A DNA stretch of 64,000 nt, taken from NCBI GenBank assembly GCA_030674185.1, contig CM060312.1, forward strand, positions 36,437,127-36,501,126. Direction: 5' to 3'. The position numbers and the translations under genes were made by a program. Origin of the DNA: Monoplex corrugatus (Eukaryota; Mollusca; Gastropoda; Littorinimorpha; Ranellidae). The notes below the pieces were generated by a model that was given only the letters and a program-made list of their open reading frames with translations, was not told the DNA's origin and did no database searches. Position 1 is the stretch's first letter; each line of letters opens with the position of its first letter. Below are positions 57,100 to 64,000 of this stretch, one piece after another.

Positions 57100-60000
57100 T
57101 TGTTATTTTTCTTTAAAGCCCAGCTGACTGCATAGAGCCATATCAGGGCTATCACCGCTTCAAAACACACATACATCAACAGGAAAAAAAGGAAAATAAA
57201 ATTAAGTACACATATCAATGCATTCATGCACATAATCTAAGAAAATGCCCCTGGGTCTGACCACTCCATCCAATTTATCATACAGTGTATTTAGAAAACA
57301 CACCTGAATACAAATTTGAACATAACTAAGGACACTAAAACATATAAAAAGTAAAAAAACAGGCCAAAATTACCCAGAATTGCTTCCGCATATCATTTCC
57401 CCAGAGCCGAAAATGCACTTAATACTTGTACCCAATTATCAATCTTAAGAGAAAAGTATGAAAGACTTTATTGAACAGCGTTCATGATCTGGTTGGAATT
57501 TTTATGGGCCTCTGCTTCATCAGGGTTTCATTTCTGTTTGATGCCATGGAAGCCAAACTGCAGCAGGTCCTCTGCTAGGAATTTTCAATGAAAATGGGTA
57601 TAAATTAACTACGACCACGCCAAAAATGCTTTTTCTTTTCTGTTGATGTATGCATAGCATGCTTTTCTCAAAGAAAATTGAGTGAGCATTTTATTGAAAG
57701 TATTTTTTTTTTTAGAAGTTGTAGGATACACAGTGCATGCTTGCATGATTTTGAGCTGACTGAACAATGTAGTACTGTTTAGCTGCATTGTTCTTATTTT
57801 GGAGCTTCATTTAAACGAAAAGAGCTGTCATTCACGCATTCATTGTACTGTTGTCTATTTTCCAACAATCGGTAAAATAACAACTTCAACAAGATACAAA
57901 AGCTTGCACAGTAAACACAAACTGATCAGATAAAGTCCAGCCAAATCCATTTCAATATACCGTAAGTGTAAGTAAAAGTAATGATATAACATTATCAAGA
58001 CAACACATCACCATGTACAAAATGAAACCCAGTTACAACACAGAAGTTTTGCTTTTAGTTTTAGACACAATAACAAATGAGTATAAGAAAACTCTTAAAT
58101 AAGAATTACTCTTGACTACTCATCATCTCATTCTTACTTATAGTTTAGAATTTTGTATTCAACCTCTCATTCTGGCCTTTCTTCTAATGTTTCTGCACTT
58201 CAAATAAGTTGTTTATCGTCAGCATCATTCATTTTGAATGTATGAGACAGTGTTGTCCATATCCAATAAATCTTCAGATGCATAGCTGAATCATCTTTTC
58301 CTTCAAAGTTTAGCTGAATCATCTTTTCCTTCAAAGTTCAGGTCATATAGCATCCAGGGCACATCTGTTGTGGTGTGGAAACCATTATTTTTTTTCCAGT
58401 TCTTCTTTATTTCTCTGTACTTGGCCCATACTGCTTGCCACTGTCACCTTTTCTCTTGCGTGTATATATATATATATTTTTTTTTAATCATCTGCTGTGA
58501 GTCACAGTGCAATAATTATTACTGGAAAGCACCAGATACTGAAAAAGCCATATATTCATGATTAGTTTTGGTGGAGTGACACTCCTACTACATTTGTCAA
58601 AGTTCATGGTGTTATTTTGTATTTTCATGATAAATGAAAATTTGGGAAAACCTTAGGACATGTATTGATGTAAATGATATGATAGCAACTACAGTAGGGT
58701 GGGTATGGCTATCTTGTAGGCAGGGAACAGGTTAATCTCTGTCATTCATTCTTTAGTATTTTACAGATATCCCCCAACCGCCTTCACCCCTCCACTCAAA
58801 TAGCTCTTTTCCATCCCCAGCTTTCTCACAGGCATGCACACATTTATCATGTGAATGAATCAGATATTGAGAGACACATGTTCCAAGCCACTTACTTTAA
58901 ACTGAAGGCCTTTTGTCACAGTACATCATAACAAAAGGCAGACTGATCAAATCTCTAAACCTATCAAGTATCGTGTTTAGCTTTATTTCATACACACTCC
59001 CAGACATGCCCATGTATTTTGTGGGTTGATGGTTCTTTTGATAGAATTGTGGACTCAGGATTTGATGTCTTGAGGTCAGTCTCAGCCCACAGTATAAAGA
59101 CTGCCCACCTTTATTGCTTCAATCATTCTGACAGTTTCAGCTTTGTGTTTTATAAATCCCCTATCCTCTTTATTTTTCAAGATCTGGCCAACGCATAGTG
59201 TTATGTTCAAGCTTAAGATAATTGCTGGCAGACTTGGATGGGTGCATACGGAATTTTCCAGGTGTGATGAATCCTTCTTGAATAAATTCCAAACTCATGC
59301 ACAGTGGCCACTTGACTGACTGTGGAAAATTTCTCTACTTAGCTTGTGTGAATGTGTACTTAACCTCCTGTTGTCCTCAGCATAGGTAGTGCACTCAGCT
59401 TCACATCCATGCAGATTATGGTGGATGACACTTGCTGTGTAGTACCTGTCTTCCAGTTTGTTGTTATCATATTTGACTTAGGAAGAAGCACTGTATTTTT
59501 GAAACAAATTACAAGAAGACTTGGTTGGTGTGGAAGTATAGCAGTAGAAACTTTCCTTCAGATCTGACTGCATAAGTTTGAGTCTGATTGAGAAGAACAT
59601 TTGTGTATATATATGGCTTCCAGTCCAACTTGCCATGAATAGATCCCTGAGCCTGATCAGGGTTGTTGAAAGTAAAGCAGTGAGACAGAGGAGGTTGGCC
59701 TTACAGTGGTTATCATTTAGCCTGAAGAAAAGTTGAGTTTTTGTGGCCTTATTCCCTAGTGATCTCTCAGGGTTATGGAACATTGCTTACCTTTTGCAAT
59801 GTAGGTATTGTGATAGACACACACTAGTTTATGCCTGCGCCTTTGATCCACAGCATTTGTCACAATGCTGCACCTGCTAAGTAGTCTATTCCATCTTTAA
59901 CACATAATGCAGTTGTAGTTCAGTCTACAATTGTATTTTTAACTCTAAACAAACTGTTCTGCTCACCAGCCCATTTTGTTCACATTCTGTTATTGAAGAA

Positions 60001-60775
60001 AGACAAGCAAGCAAACGTACATACAAAACATAGTATGCATGACTGTGAAGCTGGTTGTTGTGACTCAGTACGATGAATTTTTACAGAATCCAGATAATAC
60101 AGGGAAAATGCTGATAATTTTGCTGCTTAGGTTGCAGCTTTCGTTTTCTGCTCACCCTGCTTGAAGAATAGAACTGTCTAGAAAATGAAGTAGTTTTGGT
60201 TTTGTTTGACAGTTTCTGTGAAACCATGCATTGTAATTGATTATCTTTTTTAGAAATCCGATTTGTTTGATTGATGTGTAGGCCTAACTGTGTTAAGAAG
60301 TTTCTGTTTGCATTGCATTTGCAGCCGTATTATTGATGCCAGTTGTTCATGATCTGTTAGGGTACCAGACAATAAAATTGCAAGGGCTTGGTGAGTAGCC
60401 TCTTGGCTTTTTATTCACCATTGGCTTCTTATAGAACAGTATTTAGTCGCTGGAGGAAAAGTTCAGTTGCCAATGTGAGTGATATCTCACATTATACAGA
60501 GGGCTATAGTTACAAAGTGAGTTCCGGTTTTTCAAAATGGCTTTGCTACATTTGGGAAGAAGAAAGAGGTTGGGGGGATAAACACTACTCTATGGCCATT
60601 ATTTTTCTTGTACAGTTGCAGACTCTTTGGCATGAACTGGTAGGTATATAAACCAAAATGTGTGAGACTATGTCATATAATCTGTTGTCATTTTTTTCAT
60701 TGATACTCAGAATTTGGAATAAAAATGAATTATTCATGGACTGCTACCTAGTCCCTGGCACTTTGCTTGCAAAAG
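57100..60775. other. Unassigned sequence upstream of the palmitoyltransferase gene
   Basis: No gene recognised. A perfect 28-bp tandem duplication starts at 58,283 and 58,311 (TAGCTGAATCATC...). The stretch 59,050-59,800 has a coding-like look on the minus strand but no motif I can name. 5' untranslated exons of the downstream gene could lie here. Confidence 0.4.
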
Positions 60776-60804
60776 AACAAACAAACAAACAAACAAACAA
60801 ACAA
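60776..60804 (+). repeat. (ACAA)n microsatellite
   Basis: Seven tetranucleotide units upstream of the palmitoyltransferase exon. Confidence 0.95.
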
Positions 60805-60978
60805 AAACCAACCTGTGACCAGTAATGATTTACAGCAAGCACTGACATTTTGTATACTGTGTTTTGCAGTCACATCCCAAACTTACCACTACCATGATTG
60901 TAGAAGATATTAAGATTATGTTTACTGTGATTTTCAGTTTCAAACAAAATCTTAACATTCACAATCACTCATTTTGTG

Positions 60979-60994
60979 TTCAATCTGTTTGCAG
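60979..60994 (+). promoter_or_regulatory. 3' splice site before the ZDHHC24-like start
   Basis: TTCAATCTGTTTGCAG gives a pyrimidine-rich tract and AG eight bases before the ATG. It implies at least one upstream untranslated exon, which I cannot locate. Confidence 0.6.
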
Positions 60995-61002
60995 AAAGAA
61001 TC

Positions 61003-61848
61003 ATGACAGTGGCTTCAGCCCTTCACCGATGGCGTCACAATACCATACTGGGAGACAAGATTGCCATGACAGTCTTCTTCTTTGGCGGCATCTTTCTCCT
61101 TTGGTATGAATTGAGCTATGTGGCTTCCTTCAACCACTCTGACTGGTCCACAGCCTACATGATCCACCTCTTCTTGGGAATCTTCTTTGCCATCAACATT
61201 TATGGAAATTGGATCATGATGTATCTGTGTGAGCCGACAGGGAAGGGTGTGGTTTTCCCCTCTGGCCCTTCACCAGCGGGCTGGCATTACTGTGATGCCT
61301 GTATCGCCAACCGTCCACCCCGCTCTTACCACTGCACCCTGTGCAAAACATGCGTTCTGAAACGAGACCACCACTGCTGGTTTGCTGGCACCTGCGCTGG
61401 CCATGACAATCACCGCTACTTTTTTGCACTGGTCATTCAGATTGTGATCGTGGGCGTCTACTGCAACATCTACAACTGGAGCTTTGTGTGGTCTGTCAAA
61501 GGGAAGGTGACCCTCCTCAACCTGGTCTCCTTCATCCTTCCTCACTTGACGTCGTTGATGGGAAACGAATCGTGGTATTCCTTCTTCATCAGCTCCGTAT
61601 CCATGGTGGGTTTGACGCTGACTGTGATGTTTGTCTGGTTGCTGCAGATCCAGCTGGCTCAGGTTGTCCATGGCCAGACCCGTTATGAGCGGAAGAAAAA
61701 GATCATGGATTATGATCAGGGCCTGTGGGCTAACTTGCAGGCTGTGTTGGGACATCGAATGTTCCTGGTCCTGCTCTTTCCCTGGCTTCCCTCAAGTCTA
61801 CCTGGAGATGGTCTCAAGTTTTTCTCCCAGACACAGAAAATAAGCTAA
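61003..61848 (+). CDS. ZDHHC24-like: DHHC palmitoyltransferase, ZDHHC24-like
   Basis: A 281-residue multi-pass membrane S-acyltransferase, expected to attach palmitate to cysteines of other proteins, probably at Golgi/ER membranes. Two membrane segments (about 20-40 and 52-75) precede the Cys-rich domain: C97 and C100, H110-C111, C114, C117, the catalytic D122-H123-H124-C125, and C131. Two or more membrane segments follow (about 140-160, 190-225). The C-terminus reads NLQAVLGHR and LPGDG (266-270), a signature I recognise from ZDHHC24, which is of similar length. ZDHHC22 is the nearest alternative. The ATG at 61,003 is chosen because an acceptor (TTCAATCTGTTTGCAG) ends at 60,994 just upstream, implying an intron in the 5' UTR. 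The whole coding sequence is one exon. All zinc and catalytic residues are present, so it looks functional. Confidence 0.93.
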   Translation: MTVASALHRWRHNTILGDKIAMTVFFFGGIFLLWYELSYVASFNHSDWSTAYMIHLFLGIFFAINIYGNWIMMYLCEPTGKGVVFPSGPSPAGWHYCDACIANRPPRSYHCTLCKTCVLKRDHHCWFAGTCAGHDNHRYFFALVIQIVIVGVYCNIYNWSFVWSVKGKVTLLNLVSFILPHLTSLMGNESWYSFFISSVSMVGLTLTVMFVWLLQIQLAQVVHGQTRYERKKKIMDYDQGLWANLQAVLGHRMFLVLLFPWLPSSLPGDGLKFFSQTQKIS

Positions 61849-61940
61849 CAATCAATCACAGCATGAAGTCATATTCTTACCTTGCCATTCAAAATAGTCC
61901 CACAGTCTGAGCTGGAAAGCTCCATAAAGAATCATACATC

Positions 61941-61943
<3 letters not shown>

Positions 61944-61988
<45 letters not shown>
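61944..61988 (+). repeat. (AC)n microsatellite in presumed 3' UTR
   Basis: About 22 dinucleotides, 95 bp after the stop codon of the ZDHHC24-like gene. Confidence 0.97.
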
Positions 61989-61990
<2 letters not shown>

Positions 61991-62047
61991 TGCACTCGCA
62001 TATGCATTTATAAAAAAGAATGATTGCCAGGGATCGACTGTAAAATA

Positions 62048-62452
62048 AGGCAAATGTAGAAAGATTATCATAGACCCTGGAGAAGAAAAGAAGAGTTGTT
62101 TCACTTGCAAAGATGAAACAAGTAGATAAAAAAAAGATAAAAAGACAAAATAGACCATTTACTTCACAGAATAAACTGTCTGGTTTAAAACACATAATGA
62201 TGAAATAAAAGTAGAAACTTTTTAGGAAGAAAAAGAAAAGAAAGAAAGAAAACTGCTGATGGCTGCTACCAGCCATCAGCTTTTATTATTTTTTCTTTGT
62301 CTTTGTCAAAGTTTTCTTTTTCATTTTGTGTTTTGGACCAGTTTATTATGTCAAGTAAATTGTCTATTTTGTCTCTTTTTTGTCTCCTTGTAAAGGTGAA
62401 ACAACCCTTCTTTTCCTCTCTTGGGGCTATGACAGTCTATCCACATTTGCCT
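62048..62452. repeat. Long imperfect inverted repeat downstream of ZDHHC24-like
   Basis: Two arms of about 200 bp face each other. The left arm, from AGGCAAATGTAG (62,048) through GTTGTTTCACTTGCAAAG and AAATAGACCATTTACTT, is mirrored by GTAAATTGTCTATTTTGTCT, GGTGAAACAACCCTTC and CCACATTTGCCT (ending 62,452). The centre is a perfect 11-bp stem, GCTGATGGCTG and CAGCCATCAGC with loop CTAC (62,255-62,280). It may be a foldback/MITE relic; if transcribed as 3' UTR it would form a long hairpin. Confidence 0.75.
62170..62209 (+). terminator. Polyadenylation signals after ZDHHC24-like
   Basis: AATAAA at 62,170-62,175 and 62,204-62,209, about 320-360 bp after the stop codon. They lie inside the left arm of the hairpin described next, so they may come from that repeat. 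Confidence 0.45.
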
Positions 62453-62931
62453 CAAACAAGATGTTAAGGCATTGTCAGATACCAACACTACTACTGCTGA
62501 CACAGGGTAATGTTTCATTAGAACAGAAATTAGTTGTCGAATACAATAGTTCAGAGTTTTTAAAACAGGGATTCCTTGCACTCACTTCCATATGTGCTCC
62601 ACCCAAACCTGCCAGTAATTATGTGAGCCTGTGAGAGGCCATTTGCACTGGCAAGAGCATCTTGTGTTTACTGTGTCCATTAAAAATAAAACTAACAACA
62701 AAGAAAGAAAGAAATGTCTGAAGCAGAATCTTGAGCAGAATCTTGAACTGAAGGGAAATACAAACAAGCAGCAAAATACATGTAAATATGTGTAAGCATA
62801 CGAAATGATACTGTGAAAAGCCGGTCAAATGCACTGGCGCTTTTACAAGTAAGGGGAAGGAATTCCTACATTAATGTCCTGAAGTTTCTGTGTAACACGG
62901 TATGCTCCCTTGTGTGATTCTACCCTAACAC
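62453..62931. other. Unassigned sequence
   Basis: No gene recognised; contains a directly repeated AGCAGAATCTTGA (near 62,720 and 62,734). Confidence 0.4.
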
Positions 62932-63235
62932 GGGCGTGGTGGACAAGTAGGTAAACGATGGACCTAGTCGAAAGATCCTGGGTTCGATCCGCCTAGACAC
63001 CTCTTCCTGGTGGGTAAAGGGTGGAGATTTTTCTGATGTCCCAGGCCAAGATGTGTGCAGACCTGTCAGTGCCCAGCCCCCCTTTGAGTGTGCATGCATG
63101 CAGAGTATCCAATATTCCTGTGACAGATCCAGCAAGTCATGTCAGTGGTTGGCTTATGACTTCATAGAAATGGCCGGCATGCTCATCCACCAAAGTGCAA
63201 ACTGTGCAGAAACATAGGGGAATGTGATCAGCTCA
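62932..63235 (+). mobile_element. tRNA-headed SINE
   Basis: Begins GGGCGTGGTGGACAAGTAGG (A-box-like part TGGACAAGTAGG, 62,939-62,950), with a good B-box GGTTCGATCC (62,981-62,990). It continues CCTAGACACCTCTTCCTGGT and GGGTAAAGGGTGGAGA, then a body with GTGCAGACCTGTCAGTGCC and GGCCGGCATGCTCATCCACC. I associate this layout with SINEs common in gastropod genomes, from memory and without a database check. The 3' end is not sharply defined. Confidence 0.75.
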
Positions 63236-64000
63236 CTTAGTAGCATGAGTTCTCCAAACTCCAATAAAAAGCCTTGATTATGTATAATATACCGTGAATC
63301 CAATGAAATTCAGAGAATAGTGCTCTGCGGAAAGAAAAAAACAAACAAACAAACAAAAAAAACCCCAAGAAGTTTCAACAAAATGGAGATCCTATCAACA
63401 TGTAAATGCATTAGCTTGATACACTTTTGTTCATCATTAGACTTTGTATATTATACTCTATAGTCTATGGCAGGGCTTTAAACAACAATAACAATTCAAT
63501 ACAGTTACCACATTAAACTGATTCTGAGAGAAAAACACTGTCTTTTGTAAAAGAATAAAGAAATATATAAAAAATTAAATGAATAAGTAAATAAATAAGG
63601 GAATAAGCAAATACAGAAACATGTAAATGGATATGCAAGTAATTAGGTAAGTCAATAAATTAGTTATGACAAAAAATGAACAAACGAAAAAATACATTTA
63701 AAGGAAAGAAAACAAATATTGTTGTGTCCTATAAAGAAGCTTACGAACTAATAAATAAACGTATCAGTAAATAAGTATGTAAGTAATTAGATAAGTCAAT
63801 CAATTATAATGATAATTAATAATTGATAAATGAATGGTAGATAATAATTTATAAACGATTAATAAACAAATGATGATAAATGTACAAAAGAATAAACAGA
63901 CTTACAGGAAAGAAAAGGGTCCTTTTGTAGTTATCTATTACCCAAAGGACATAAGGACATAGATTTGTGAATAACTAGAGTTTTAAAGAAGTAAGGATGT
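63236..64000. other. A/T-rich unassigned sequence with AAATAAG-type repeats
   Basis: From 63,545 to about 63,900 the sequence is dominated by irregular AATA/AAGTA tetranucleotide-like repeats; (AAAC)n at 63,339-63,356. No gene recognised. Confidence 0.6.

Noticed and set aside
59050..59800. Possible minus-strand coding remnant
   Set aside because: Long stretches without stops in mixed frames but no recognisable motif; not enough to call a family.
61270..61755. 161-codon frame on the minus strand
   Set aside because: Shadow of the ZDHHC24-like coding sequence on the opposite strand.

Overview
This window is eukaryotic and repeat-dominated, most likely from a mollusc and probably a gastropod. 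That is an inference from intron-like signals, several decayed non-LTR retrotransposon families, a Penelope-like element, a tRNA-headed SINE of a type I associate with gastropods, long CA/CT microsatellites, and a metazoan ZDHHC24-type gene. It contains one convincing host protein gene.

Layout. (1) 1-28,155: a head-to-tail array of a composite unit of about 9 kb (copies start near 3, 8,691, 17,768 and 26,789; the fourth is broken off). Each unit holds a decayed LINE (reverse transcriptase block, C-terminal block, 3' UTR) followed by three shortened copies of the same LINE tail at 1.28-1.36 kb spacing. At the same codon position of every LINE copy sits a GGCTGG/TCCTCC minisatellite, followed by at least one unit of a second, 37-bp repeat. 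Each unit also carries a foldback element of about 1.5 kb whose inverted arms are themselves minisatellite. (2) 28,156-30,660: a damaged Penelope-like element on the minus strand with a GIY-YIG endonuclease domain, bracketed by diverged direct repeats that each carry a hammerhead-like motif. (3) 30,660-32,970: unassigned sequence with one exon-like block. (4) 32,975-37,230: RTE-like LINE pieces in plus, minus, plus order. (5) 37,735-48,795: the composite array again, in inverted orientation. (6) 48,800-57,100: long microsatellites, another RTE-like LINE (51,238-52,680, minus), a small inverted piece of the composite unit (52,770-53,460) and a SINE fragment. (7) 57,100-64,000: mostly unassigned sequence plus the ZDHHC24-like palmitoyltransferase gene (61,003-61,848), a long imperfect hairpin just downstream of it, and a better-preserved SINE.

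How the parts relate. The array is a three-level structure: a minisatellite inside a LINE, LINE tails in tandem, and the whole composite duplicated and inverted. On the strand opposite to the LINE, the minisatellite tracts are bracketed by acceptor-like and donor-like sequences. In the inverted arm these fall on the plus strand, downstream of two further exon-like blocks. This raises the possibility of a transcript with Ser/Gln/Glu/Pro/Ala-rich repeat exons, but the sequence alone cannot show expression. Most long open frames in the window are by-products of stop-poor minisatellites or microsatellites and are not annotated as genes. The 100-base run of N at 26,401-26,500 and scattered base drop-outs in the third unit show that the assembly is imperfect here.
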